Of a DNA stretch of 64,000 bases, positions 29,501 through 37,848 are shown piece after piece. The position numbers and the translations under genes are program-made. The notes below the pieces were generated by a model. It was given only the letters and a program-made list of their open reading frames with translations, made no database searches and was not told the DNA's origin. Where the stretch lies: contig NZ_BSTC01000001.1 in the NCBI RefSeq assembly GCF_030269305.1, positions 261,467-325,466 of the forward strand, given 5' to 3'. Each line of letters opens with the position of its first letter. Position 1 is the first letter of the stretch. The stretch comes from Kineosporia sp. NBRC 101731 (GTDB taxonomy: Bacteria > Actinomycetota > Actinomycetes > Actinomycetales > Kineosporiaceae).

Positions 29501-29657
29501 CCGAGTAGGGGTGTCCGGGTCGCATGACCCGAACCGTCACCGGCCGGTCGAGCGTGAGGTCCGCCGCCCGCCAGACCGACGAGTCGGTGTTGGCGTGATA
29601 GCGGTCTTCAAGTCGGTAGCGGCCGGCCAGAACGGTGCCGCGGGTGGCGTTGGACAA
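26586..29657 (-). CDS. Membrane pseudokinase with discoidin-like outer domain
   Basis: The first 260 or so residues resemble a Ser/Thr kinase fold (GTVLAGRYRLEDRY start) but lack the catalytic signature. The VAIK lysine position reads VTVRVM, the HRDLKPxN loop reads HHLRLTPRSV, and DFG is absent (KISGV). A Pro-rich linker of more than 500 residues contains a repeated RRTAS(L/I)FPTPSVA block. A transmembrane helix lies at about 806-830, and the C-terminal 140 residues look like a discoidin/F5-F8-type beta-sandwich. In mycobacteria the pseudokinase is fused to MurJ and binds FhaA; here it is a separate gene next to murJ. TTG 29657 is preferred because GGAAGGAG lies nine bases upstream and the kinase fold starts there; a GTG/ATG start at 29822 is possible. 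Confidence 0.83.
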   Translation of the reverse strand: MSNATRGTVLAGRYRLEDRYHANTDSSVWRAADLTLDRPVTVRVMRPGHPYSADVADAARRAALIDDPRLVRVLDVGTHEDITFVVSADVDGDSLATLIERAPLDPPVVRRIVGEVAQGLRGAAARGLHHLRLTPRSVIITYDNTIKISGVAVEAASAGLDPKVAATASRMDALSLVGLLYAGLTGRWPLDDAGFAPAPRANDGGPIAPSELIPDIPGDLNRLCLLTLGPLDSGPHTPAEVVGALSPWPSADEAPLRSASRPRRPVAPATPNPALVMRGRPPRGQTPASGFRPGGPVSSGQSSPGQGTSGPVGPGTPARAASAWAPAGGESLFDPRRRDREVDPDATLPPSAVSPELFSQVRSAGNPSGQPPVNRGSRPQAWPSGTPAERSSAAPPENAAPNRPAARPERRTASLFPTPSVAITGSMTLPPRAQGGGRTDAMFGSTPPGEEAAPETAQNIQPNQPTGGNRTDGARPAPRKATAAPQVPQGPGSPQRPQSPQRPQAQPRPQAPQSPQGRPPSRPQSAEHAGPMSPPVRRTASIFPTPSVAMTGSMPLPPRPKGGDRTDALFGIEPAANTDLTPAPLREARKAQQNQQHQSASSAPEPVRQPRQPQQPPRPPQPSTVRSAQFAQPPRSAGSPNQPRPNLLDSGPIPTAAAARTAAGLRAGRPTSRPLADVPGSGNPNLMARPITPDAGPGASPSFFASASSAGQPGAGRPGGDAPDGEVAPGDTWGEHSAMGSQPAGPGRHRGPADGRAPAAAASRLPWEQGWSHNPHSNEPPSPLESSGPFPIVIPPEAPSKGQSRKVLFGIVGVFLVLLLVAAWQLRGLVLDSDDDSVAVRETGPRITTQPANTVEPPPSPGVSAEAKASVSAEPVEKTVEPVKIRTATAIDPQGDGDENSTDAPRAVDGKKGTEWESNWYGNAKFGGLKKGLGLAIELRRSAAVSSAEIDVAGTGGRVQLRSADGPDYDGSKLIGSGTLGDGKITVDPDDDVDEAKYVIVWFTELPSIEGEYRLNVSEVRLT

Positions 29658-29916
29658 GCCCGTGCACTCCTTCCAGCCCGATGGCAGCGCAGTCCGTCTG
29701 CAGTCCGTCTTGTCGGCAGTCGGCACGGATGCCGGCCGCTGACGGGATCGTCGGTACGGATCCGTATTCCATCGTAGTTCTCCCGGTCGCCCGGAACGAG
29801 ATGTCATGCACATCACGCACACAAGAGCGCCTTACGCCCCATTGGAGTGACACGCGGGAACCAGTGAGAACACAGAGTGAGGACGACGCGATGGCGTCGC
29901 CCTCCAGTGTCCGTTC

Positions 29917-32715
29917 TCAGTAGGTCGAGTGCCGGGCGACCGTCTCCGGAGACGACGGCAACCGTCGCAACAGCGGCCCGAAAACGTCCTCGATCTCCTG
30001 GACCCCGAGCTGACGCAGGCCTGCCACGTAGATGAACAGCAGCATGAGCCCACCGACGACGGTGGCGATGATGCACGTCACCCAACCGTCGCCGAGGAAG
30101 ATGTGGGTGGACCGCGCCATCAGCCAGGCCACACCACCACCGATGCCGCCCACTGCGAACAGTTCGATGTGGGAGCGCACCACCGCGCGTCCGTCCAGGT
30201 CACCGAAGCGCATCCGCAGGATCCAGTAGGACAGCAGCGCGCTGACGAAGTTCGACGCAGCCATCGAGAGGCCGACTCCGATGACGATGTACTGCGGGCT
30301 CTCACGCAGCAGATAGAGCGAGACCAGGTTTCCCGCGGCCCAGGTGCCGCTCGTGGCGATCTGGATGAAGAACGGTGTCTTCGCGTCTTCGAAGGCGAAG
30401 AACACCCGCTGGAACAGATACTGCGCGCTGAAGGGCACCAGGCCCACCGCCATGGCCATCACCACGTAGGCAATGCCGTTGGTGGTAGATCGGTTGGCGC
30501 TCGGGAACATCGAGGCGGCGATGTCGGGCCCGAGAGCCAGGATGGCAGCCGTCGAGACCACGGTGGCCAGACCCGTCAGCCGCAGCCCGAGCGAGAGGTC
30601 GGCCCGCACGTCCCGGATCCGGTTCTCTGCCGCGGCATTCGACATCCGCGTGAACAGCGCGGTGACGAGCGAGACCGCTACCAGCGAGTGCGGCAGCATG
30701 AACAGCAGCAGGGCGTTGTCGTAGATCGCCTTACCGGTGTTGATCGCTGCGTCCGGATGATCTTTCAGCAGGTTGCTGGCGGTGGTGGTGACCTTCGAGA
30801 TGACCACGAAGGCCAGCTGCTGCACGACCACCGCGGCGAAGGTCCAGCCGGCCACCCGGCTCGCCGAGGCCAGGCCCACTCCGCGCAGACCGAACTTCGG
30901 CCGGTAGCGGATACCGGCGCGGCTCAGCAGGGGGATCAGCACCAGGGCCTGGGTCGCCACGCCGAGGGTCTGGCTGCCGGCCAGCAGCATGACCTTGGTG
31001 CCGGTCCATTCCGTACCCGACTGGGTGCCCCCGCCGTAGACCGCGATGAAGGCGGCCAGACCGGCGATCGAGACCACGTTGTTGAGCACCGGCGACCACA
31101 TGAACGCGCCGAACTTGCCGCGGGCGTTCAGCACCTGGCCGAGCAGGGTGTAGACGCCGTAGAAGAACACCTGGGGCAGACACCACAGTGAGAACGCCGC
31201 GGTCAGGGCGATCAGGTCGGGGTCCCAGTCGTCGGACGCGTAGACCTTGACCAGTAACGGCGAGCCGATGAGCACCAGCACCGTGACCACGGCGAGTAGA
31301 CCGAGCGCCGCGGTCAACAGGCGGTTGATGTAGTCCTCGCCGCCGTCTTTCTGCTTGGCGGCCCGGGCGATCTGCGGAACCAGGACCGCGTTCAGCACAC
31401 CGCCGGCCAGGAGGATGTAGAGCGCGTTGGGCATGATGTTGGCGACCGAGAAGGCATCCGCCGCACCGGCGTCACCGCCCGGCGTCACTGCCGCGACCAA
31501 CACCGAGGCGCGCACGAAACCGAGCAGCCGGGAGACCATCGTTCCCGCTGCCATCAGTGCGCTGCTGCCCAGCAGCGAGGAGGCGCGCGAGGCAGACTGT
31601 GCCCGGTTGTCCTCGTCCTGATCCGCCGCCTCGAAGTCCGGCTCGGCCTGACCTCGGTCGCCGTAGTCCCAGTCGTCGTACCCGTGCTCGTCGTACCCAC
31701 GATCGTCATAGCCGCGGTCGTCACGGGAACGCGGCGCCACCGGTGGCAGCGGCCGGCGCGGGGCCCGGGCGATCGGCGCCCGGATCGGCGCGATCGGCCG
31801 GGTGACGTCCGAGGGCATCGCGGTGCCCTCGACGAGCCCCAGCAGGTTCAGTGAACCCGTCAGCTCGGCCGGGTCGAGGCCGGACAGGTCGTAAGGGCTG
31901 TCGGGGGTCGGGGGCGGCGGCTGGGCTGCACGACGGCCTCGCCGGCTGTTGCCGGGTGCCGGGGTCTCGGGGTCGAGCGGGTGGAAGTACTGCTGCTGCT
32001 CCCCGCTCCCGGAGTCCCAGTCGTCGTACCCCTGCTCGTACCCCTGCTGATAACCCTGGTTGTCGTACCCCGGGTCGGAGCCACCGTGCTCCGGATCGCC
32101 AGGGCCGGTCCGGTCGTCACGCGTCTGGTCGTAGGGCTCGTCGTACTGCCCGTATCCGCCGCCCTGACCCGAAGCACCGGCCTGGCCGTACTCGCCCTCC
32201 GCGTACCGGGCCTGCTCGGGCCGGTACGGCCGCACCTGCACGGTGGGGTCTTCGGGGGCCACCGGCAGCGGCACGGCGTGCTGGTTCTGCGGGTCCTGGT
32301 GCTGGTTGCGTGGCCGCCGGAACTCCTGCGGCACCGGCCGGGTGGGGTCGGCCGGTGCCACCGGCTGATCGCCCTGATCGACCCGGGGCGGTGCCGGGCG
32401 CGGCCGACGCCGGCGCGGCTCGGCCGGTGGCTGGTTCCACCAGGCGTCGGCGGGCTGCTGCGGCTGCGGGGCCGGGGGTGGCTGCTGCTGCGCCTGCCGC
32501 TGGGCCTGGCGCTGAGCCGACCGTGATCGGCGGGTGGGACCTTCGTGCTGGGACACGTACTCGGACTCTCTCTGGGCCGCGTACGGGTCTCCCTCGTACT
32601 GGTCTTGCGGGTACTGCTCCTGCGGGTGCTGACCGTCAGCCCGCCGAGGTCGCATCGGGCGGTCCGGGTCGTCGGAGGGCACGGGTGTGCCGTCGTCCGA
32701 CGACCACCCGCTCAC
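29917..32715 (-). CDS. murJ: MurJ/MviN-type lipid II flippase with long cytoplasmic N-terminus
   Basis: The MOP-superfamily core starts near residue 377 (LLGSSALMAAGTMVSRLLGFVR, the typical MviN entry) and has about 14 hydrophobic helices. It flips lipid II across the membrane for peptidoglycan synthesis. The first 376 residues are Gln/Pro/Tyr/Asp-rich, with repeated YDDRGYDE-type motifs, and are predicted disordered. The C-terminal pseudokinase of mycobacterial MviN is absent and is encoded by the next gene. The GTG start overlaps the stop of the DUF6049-like gene in a GTGA 4-bp junction and is preceded by GGAGAA. Confidence 0.94.
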   Translation of the reverse strand: MSGWSSDDGTPVPSDDPDRPMRPRRADGQHPQEQYPQDQYEGDPYAAQRESEYVSQHEGPTRRSRSAQRQAQRQAQQQPPPAPQPQQPADAWWNQPPAEPRRRRPRPAPPRVDQGDQPVAPADPTRPVPQEFRRPRNQHQDPQNQHAVPLPVAPEDPTVQVRPYRPEQARYAEGEYGQAGASGQGGGYGQYDEPYDQTRDDRTGPGDPEHGGSDPGYDNQGYQQGYEQGYDDWDSGSGEQQQYFHPLDPETPAPGNSRRGRRAAQPPPPTPDSPYDLSGLDPAELTGSLNLLGLVEGTAMPSDVTRPIAPIRAPIARAPRRPLPPVAPRSRDDRGYDDRGYDEHGYDDWDYGDRGQAEPDFEAADQDEDNRAQSASRASSLLGSSALMAAGTMVSRLLGFVRASVLVAAVTPGGDAGAADAFSVANIMPNALYILLAGGVLNAVLVPQIARAAKQKDGGEDYINRLLTAALGLLAVVTVLVLIGSPLLVKVYASDDWDPDLIALTAAFSLWCLPQVFFYGVYTLLGQVLNARGKFGAFMWSPVLNNVVSIAGLAAFIAVYGGGTQSGTEWTGTKVMLLAGSQTLGVATQALVLIPLLSRAGIRYRPKFGLRGVGLASASRVAGWTFAAVVVQQLAFVVISKVTTTASNLLKDHPDAAINTGKAIYDNALLLFMLPHSLVAVSLVTALFTRMSNAAAENRIRDVRADLSLGLRLTGLATVVSTAAILALGPDIAASMFPSANRSTTNGIAYVVMAMAVGLVPFSAQYLFQRVFFAFEDAKTPFFIQIATSGTWAAGNLVSLYLLRESPQYIVIGVGLSMAASNFVSALLSYWILRMRFGDLDGRAVVRSHIELFAVGGIGGGVAWLMARSTHIFLGDGWVTCIIATVVGGLMLLFIYVAGLRQLGVQEIEDVFGPLLRRLPSSPETVARHSTY

Positions 32716-35336
32716 CTGTTCTCCTTCGGCATCGTCGGACTGCGACGCTCCGCCCCTTTCGTTGCGGCCATCGTCGGTACCGAGCTGGACTTCTGTTCAT
32801 GCATACCCCGCGGGGCACCCGGAGTCCCGGAGGCTGATCCGGTGCCGGGGGCGCGAAGTTTGTCGTCCCCGGTAACTGAGCCTTGTGGAGATCGTTCTGT
32901 TGCGCCACCCGAGCGCTGGATCGGTGCGCTGTCCGTCACATTCGCCGGTTCGGCAGGGACGTCAGGGGTGGGAGAACCGTCAGTGGCGATGGGCGGCGCG
33001 GCTTCCTTCGTCACCTTGCGGGCAGCGCGGGTGGCCTCGTCATCGACGTCCGGAATCGAGTTGAGCGGCACCTTCGGCCGGGTCTTGTTGCGCCGGAAGC
33101 TGCGCAGCAGACCGACGAGCAGCAGCAGGCCCAGCAGGACCGCCATGCCGATCATGCCCCAGCTCTCCCAGTTCGGGCGCACCTTGACCTCGAAGGTCTG
33201 CGGGCTGCCGAGCACCCGCTGCTTCGTGCCCTCGCCGGTCAGCAGCTTGGTCTCGACCAGCACGTTGCCGGTCGCGATGGCGGTGGCCTCGACCCGGAAC
33301 GACTGCCGGTGCCCCGCCAGGATGGTGACGGGGTCGGGCTGGCGATCGATCTTCAGCTGGCCGGACCCGGCGCTGAAACTCACCGAGACCCGCAGGTCGA
33401 AGTCGGTCTTGTTGTCCACGGTGACGGGGATCAGGGCGGAGCGGGCCGTGAAGACCTTGCTCTCCGTCCCGATGAGCAACTGCACCTTGCCGGTGAGATC
33501 GCCCACGTCGTCCATCACCGCCCGGCGGGCCTGGGCCTGACCGTCCAGGTCGGACCGCCAGGCGTAGGACAGCAGCGAGGTGATGCGCTGCTCCAGGCGC
33601 TGTACGACGTCCTGATTGTTGATCAGCGCCGGGGCGATGTTGCCCAGATCGCGGTCCATGGCCTGGGCGTTGCTCAGGTTGCCCTTGGGCAGCTCGCTGC
33701 GCACTGCCTTCCGGCCGTACCGATGGGCCTCGCGGTCAACGGCGGTGGACTGACCCAGCTTCTTCAGACTGCCGATCGACACCCACGAGGCCTCGCGCAG
33801 GGCATTGGTCAGCCGCTGCACGTCGCCCGGCTGCGGGTCCCAGTTGCGCGGCGCCACGGCCAGGACCTGCCGGGACTGCGAGTCGGAGGTGGGCGCGGCC
33901 GACTCGGCGCTGATGGCGGCCAGGACGGCGAGCATGGTCTGCGTGGTCTCGGCACCGCGATCACGGCCGGAATCGGCGAACAGGTCGGACAGCTCGTCGT
34001 CGTAGAGCAGGCCGGTGAGCGTGTTGTCCTTGCTGCGCACCGTGCTCTTACCGTTCGGGGTGTAGCTGATCTCCGGTTCGGCCGGCTGCTGGCTCTCGGA
34101 GAGGATCACCGACTGGTGCCCGGTGTCCACGAGGCCGTCGATCGCCTGCCGCGAGATCTGACCATCGGCCGGCCAGGCGATGCGCGAGTACAGCGACGAG
34201 CCCAGCGCCTTCTTCTCGATCGACTCGCCGAGCTTGTCCGACTGACGTAGCAGGCCGGAGCTCTTACCGCCCTTGAGCAGGGAGTTCAGATCGGTGTCGG
34301 CATACGGCAGGCCGAGCACCGTGCGCTTCTTACGACCTGAGACGATGCGGCTGAGCCAGGCCGTTCCGGCCGTCTTCGCGGCCTCGTTGCTGATGGCGAA
34401 CGGGGTCGCCGCCTCGTTGCCGGAGGGCTGGCTGGGAGAGACAGAGGACGAGCTGGTCGCCTCGTCGTCGCCGTCGGCCTCCTCGTCGTCCTGGGTGGCG
34501 GCCTCACTGATCCCGCCCTCCTTCAGAGACTGGGCGGCGGCCAGCAGCGCGGGGTCGACGGCCCAGCCGATGGCCGGGTCGTCGGTGGCGGTGAGGATGC
34601 GCGAGAGCCGGGAGTCGGGCAGCAGTTCGGCCGCGGCCTCCTCGGTCGCCAGGCCCGCCGTGGTGGAGGGGACGACCGAGGTCAGCGGCGCGAGCAGGGT
34701 CAGCCCGACCTTCGAGTCGCTCTCCTGCGGGGCCCAGACCAGGGTGGAACGGATCGCGTCGAGCTGCCGGCCGGCCGCCGAGGAGGCGACCAGCGAGAAC
34801 GGGCGCGCCCCGAAGGAACTGCCCCAGCTGGTGAGCCCCAGCCCGCCGGCCGGGACGGTCAGCGTGAACGGCACCGACTGCTTCGCCCGGACATTGCCGA
34901 GGTTCTGGCTCCTGAGAAGGGTGCTCGTGGTGGCCACGTCGCCGTTCTCGACCCAGTCGATCACCGCCTCGCGCCCGTCCAGCACGGCGTAACTGAACCG
35001 CAGCGACACCGTGACGTTCTTCAGGGCCCGGGCGCTGAAGTTCCGCGCGACCCCGGTGACCACCAGATCGTCCTGTGCCGTCACCGAGGTCGGCGAGACG
35101 CGCGACAGGGTGAGTTGCAGGTTCCGGGAGGCAGTGGCGGAGCCCTGAGTTCTTGTGGACGTCGATGAGCCCCCGGAGGTGGTGGTCACCTGCTCGGGGG
35201 TGGAGTTCGATGGCTGGGCCTGTCTGCTCGAGGCAGCCAGGGCAGGCGCAGTGGACGGGCCCAGCACCCCGAGGGTGATGGCCATGGTCAATATTCCGGT
35301 GGTGAGCCCCCGGCGCACGTTCGCCAGGTACCTCAC
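32712..35336 (-). CDS. Secreted, membrane-anchored protein, DUF6049-like
   Basis: A signal peptide covers residues 1-35 (hydrophobic GILTMAITLGVLGPSTAPALA), and a single transmembrane helix near residue 740 (MIGMAVLLGLLLLVGLLRS) is followed by a cytoplasmic tail. The roughly 700-residue outer part has a beta-sandwich-like N-terminal section and a longer alpha/beta section, with Ser/Thr-rich stretches. A protein of this type lies between the mutT-like gene and murJ in mycobacteria (Rv3909 position) and Streptomyces; its function is unknown. Both ends overlap neighbours by 4 bp (GTGA), so it is co-translated with the NUDIX gene and murJ. A cell-envelope role is inferred from context. Confidence 0.83.
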   Translation of the reverse strand: MRYLANVRRGLTTGILTMAITLGVLGPSTAPALAASSRQAQPSNSTPEQVTTTSGGSSTSTRTQGSATASRNLQLTLSRVSPTSVTAQDDLVVTGVARNFSARALKNVTVSLRFSYAVLDGREAVIDWVENGDVATTSTLLRSQNLGNVRAKQSVPFTLTVPAGGLGLTSWGSSFGARPFSLVASSAAGRQLDAIRSTLVWAPQESDSKVGLTLLAPLTSVVPSTTAGLATEEAAAELLPDSRLSRILTATDDPAIGWAVDPALLAAAQSLKEGGISEAATQDDEEADGDDEATSSSSVSPSQPSGNEAATPFAISNEAAKTAGTAWLSRIVSGRKKRTVLGLPYADTDLNSLLKGGKSSGLLRQSDKLGESIEKKALGSSLYSRIAWPADGQISRQAIDGLVDTGHQSVILSESQQPAEPEISYTPNGKSTVRSKDNTLTGLLYDDELSDLFADSGRDRGAETTQTMLAVLAAISAESAAPTSDSQSRQVLAVAPRNWDPQPGDVQRLTNALREASWVSIGSLKKLGQSTAVDREAHRYGRKAVRSELPKGNLSNAQAMDRDLGNIAPALINNQDVVQRLEQRITSLLSYAWRSDLDGQAQARRAVMDDVGDLTGKVQLLIGTESKVFTARSALIPVTVDNKTDFDLRVSVSFSAGSGQLKIDRQPDPVTILAGHRQSFRVEATAIATGNVLVETKLLTGEGTKQRVLGSPQTFEVKVRPNWESWGMIGMAVLLGLLLLVGLLRSFRRNKTRPKVPLNSIPDVDDEATRAARKVTKEAAPPIATDGSPTPDVPAEPANVTDSAPIQRSGGATERSPQGSVTGDDKLRAPGTGSASGTPGAPRGMHEQKSSSVPTMAATKGAERRSPTMPKENR

Positions 35337-35819
35337 GCGGAATCCAGGAGTCGCACACTCGCCTCGCGCGCTATCCGGCGTTCATTGGGGAACGCCAGTT
35401 TCTGGTCAAGTTCAGGAAGAGGCACCCAGGCCACGTCGATCGCCTCGTGGTCCGGATCGCCCTCGGTACTGAGCTGGCCGCCGGTGGCCAGCAACAGGTA
35501 ATGATGCACGTGCTTGTGTACTCGTTTGCCCTCGACCGAGAACCAATAGTCGATCGTTCCCAGACCGTGAAGTATCCGGCCACGAATGCCGGTCTCCTCC
35601 TCGATCTCCCGGACGGCCGCCTGTTCGGGCGTCTCGTCCAGTTCCAGATGCCCCTTGGGCAGGCACCACTCGACCCGTCCAGCGCGGTTCAGCCGGGCGA
35701 TCACGGCCCCTCGCGGGGCCTCACCCGAGCGGTCGACGACCAGGCCGCCGGCCGAGGTCTCCTCCACGGTCGGCAGCGACCTGCGCGGCCCGTTCGGGGG
35801 CCGTGAGGGTCGGGGCATG
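35333..35819 (-). CDS. NUDIX hydrolase, MutT4-like
   Basis: The NUDIX box runs from residue 56 to 78 (GHLELDETPEQAAVREIEEETGI split as G-x5-E-x7-RE-x2-EE-x-G-I), complete with all metal ligands. The enzyme hydrolyses a nucleoside diphosphate derivative; the substrate is not predictable, though the mycobacterial gene at this place is called mutT4. It is the first gene of the minus-strand envelope operon. Its start faces pcnA across a very short gap. ATG 35819 and GTG 35845 are both possible, neither with a clear ribosome site. Confidence 0.85.
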
Positions 35820-35867
35820 TCGTCACTGTACTTACCCTGGCGCACCCATCTGGCACGCTTGGGACTC

Positions 35868-37439
35868 GTGCCACAGACCCCCTCCGACGACCTGACCGAT
35901 GCCCGCCGGGCTGCGGCAGCGCGTCTGGTCCCGCTTCAGCCCCTGCTCACCGAGCTCGGATCCGTCTTCTCCTCCGCAGGTCACCGGCTCGCGCTGGTGG
36001 GTGGGCCGGTGCGCGACGCCCTGCTCGGTAGGCAGAGTCCCGATCTCGACTTCACCACGGACGCGCGCCCGGAAGAGACCATCCGGCTGCTGCGTGGGTG
36101 GGGTGACTCGCACTGGGACATCGGCAAGGCCTTCGGCACCATCGGCGCGCGCAAGGGTGACCACGTGGTGGAGGTCACCACCTACCGCGCCGACGTCTAC
36201 CGCGAGGACTCCCGAAAGCCTCAGGTGGCCTTCGGCGACACGCTCGAGGCCGATCTGCTGCGCCGTGACTTCACCGTCAACGCCATGGCTCTGGAGCTGC
36301 CGGAGCTGACGTTCGTCGACCCGTACGGCGGGCTGGCCGACCTGACGGCCGGGCTGCTGCGCACGCCTGGTGCCCCCGAGATCTCGTTCGGTGACGATCC
36401 GCTGCGGATGATGCGTGGGGCCCGGTTCGCCGCCCAGCTCGGGTTCAGCGTTGCCCCGGAGGCCCTGACCGCGATGACGGCGATGGCCGACCGCATCTCC
36501 ATCGTCTCGGCCGAGCGGGTCCGCGTGGAGCTGGAGAAGCTGCTGCTGGCCCCCGACCCGCGCCCCGGCCTGGAACTGCTGGTCTCCACCGGTCTGGCCG
36601 CGCACGTGCTGCCCGAGCTGCCGGCCCTGAAGCTGGAGATCGACGAGCACCACCGGCACAAGGACGTCTACGAGCACTCGCTGATCGTGCTGGAGCAGGC
36701 GATCGCGCTGGAGGACGGCCCGGACGGCCCGGTGCCGGGCCCGGACCTGGTGCTGCGTCTGGCCGCGATCCTGCACGACATCGGCAAGCCGGCCACCCGC
36801 CGGTTCGAGGAGGGCGGCGGTGTGTCCTTCCACCACCACGAGATGGAGGGCGCCAAGCTCACCACCCGGCGGATGAAGGCGCTGCGGTTCGACAAGGAGA
36901 CGATCCAGCAGGTCTCCCGCCTGGTGCAGCTGCACCTGCGCTTCCACGGCTACGGCGACGGCGCCTGGACCGATTCGGCCGTACGCCGCTACGTCACCGA
37001 TGCCGGCCCGTTGCTGGACCGTCTGCACAAGCTCACCCGCTCCGACTGCACCACGCGCAACCGGCGTAAGGCGAGCCGGCTCGCCTCCGCCTACGACGAC
37101 CTGGAACTGCGCATCGCGGAACTGCGGGAACGGGAAGAACTCGACGCCGTCCGTCCCGACCTGGACGGCAACCAGATCATGGAGATCCTCGGCATCCCGG
37201 CTGGACGCGACGTGGGCCGGGCCTGGAAGTTCCTGAAAGACCTGCGTCTGGACCGGGGGCAGATCGGCTACGACGAGGCGCGCGAGGCGCTCGTTGCCTG
37301 GTGGGCGGGGGAACAGGCGTCCGCCGGCCCGACCGCCGACCAGACTTCTGGTGACCGGGTGGGTGGGACGAGTGACGGCGATGACCCGTCCGGGGCAACA
37401 CCCGCCCGTCGGGGCGGGGAAACCACCGCATCGGCCTAA
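35868..37439 (+). CDS. pcnA: CCA tRNA nucleotidyltransferase / PcnA-type
   Basis: A class II nucleotidyltransferase that adds or repairs the CCA end of tRNA. The head shows GGPVRD (45-50) and the catalytic DLD (59-61), then VNAMAL. A bacterial HD domain (LAAILHDIGKPATR, about residue 300) follows, as in actinobacterial PcnA. It ends with a Thr/Gly-rich tail of about 45 residues beyond the usual C-terminus. GTG 35868 begins the conserved region; an upstream in-frame extension overlaps the divergent NUDIX gene and is rejected. The ribosome site is weak, so a leaderless or short-leader message is possible. Confidence 0.93.
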   Translation: MPQTPSDDLTDARRAAAARLVPLQPLLTELGSVFSSAGHRLALVGGPVRDALLGRQSPDLDFTTDARPEETIRLLRGWGDSHWDIGKAFGTIGARKGDHVVEVTTYRADVYREDSRKPQVAFGDTLEADLLRRDFTVNAMALELPELTFVDPYGGLADLTAGLLRTPGAPEISFGDDPLRMMRGARFAAQLGFSVAPEALTAMTAMADRISIVSAERVRVELEKLLLAPDPRPGLELLVSTGLAAHVLPELPALKLEIDEHHRHKDVYEHSLIVLEQAIALEDGPDGPVPGPDLVLRLAAILHDIGKPATRRFEEGGGVSFHHHEMEGAKLTTRRMKALRFDKETIQQVSRLVQLHLRFHGYGDGAWTDSAVRRYVTDAGPLLDRLHKLTRSDCTTRNRRKASRLASAYDDLELRIAELREREELDAVRPDLDGNQIMEILGIPAGRDVGRAWKFLKDLRLDRGQIGYDEAREALVAWWAGEQASAGPTADQTSGDRVGGTSDGDDPSGATPARRGGETTASA

Positions 37440-37848
37440 TCGTTAGCTACGAAGTGACCGGACACCCCGGCAGGAGCGCCGGTCGTCAGGGAACATGGAG
37501 ACGAGGTAATCCGGGGATTGTCCGGAATATGGACGCCTGAGGGGGTGGCCTTGATCGCAGAGACTGTGCGCTGATCACTCTTGGTCACCGTCAGGATTTG
37601 TGGTGAGAGCCGCGTTCATTCGCAACAATTGGGCTGTGTCGCGGCGCGTCAAAGGGCAACGGCTACGCCTGATGGGGTAAGCCTGGTCGTTTTTCTTTGG
37701 CATCGCCGTTGGTCTCCGGGCCCGCTGGACTCTAGAGTGGCGGAGCCTCGGACACTTGAGGTGAGATCAGGCGCAACCCGTTGTACAAGGCAATCTGCAA
37801 CGCGGAGCGACCGAGTCGTTACTAGTACTAGTAAGGGGAGGAGTCATC
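37440..37848. promoter_or_regulatory. 409-bp upstream region of the FHA gene
   Basis: No open frame here looks coding. A possible promoter is TTGGTC near 37708 with TAGAGT about 18 bp later. The notable element is the perfect palindrome at 37819-37834, listed separately. Confidence 0.4.
37819..37834. promoter_or_regulatory. 16-bp perfect palindrome, operator-like
   Basis: TTACTAGTACTAGTAA is fully self-complementary and AT-rich in a GC-rich genome. It lies immediately before the GGGGAGGAG ribosome site and 14 bp before GTG 37849. A repressor bound here would block transcription or translation of the FHA gene. No regulator for it can be named. Confidence 0.6.
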
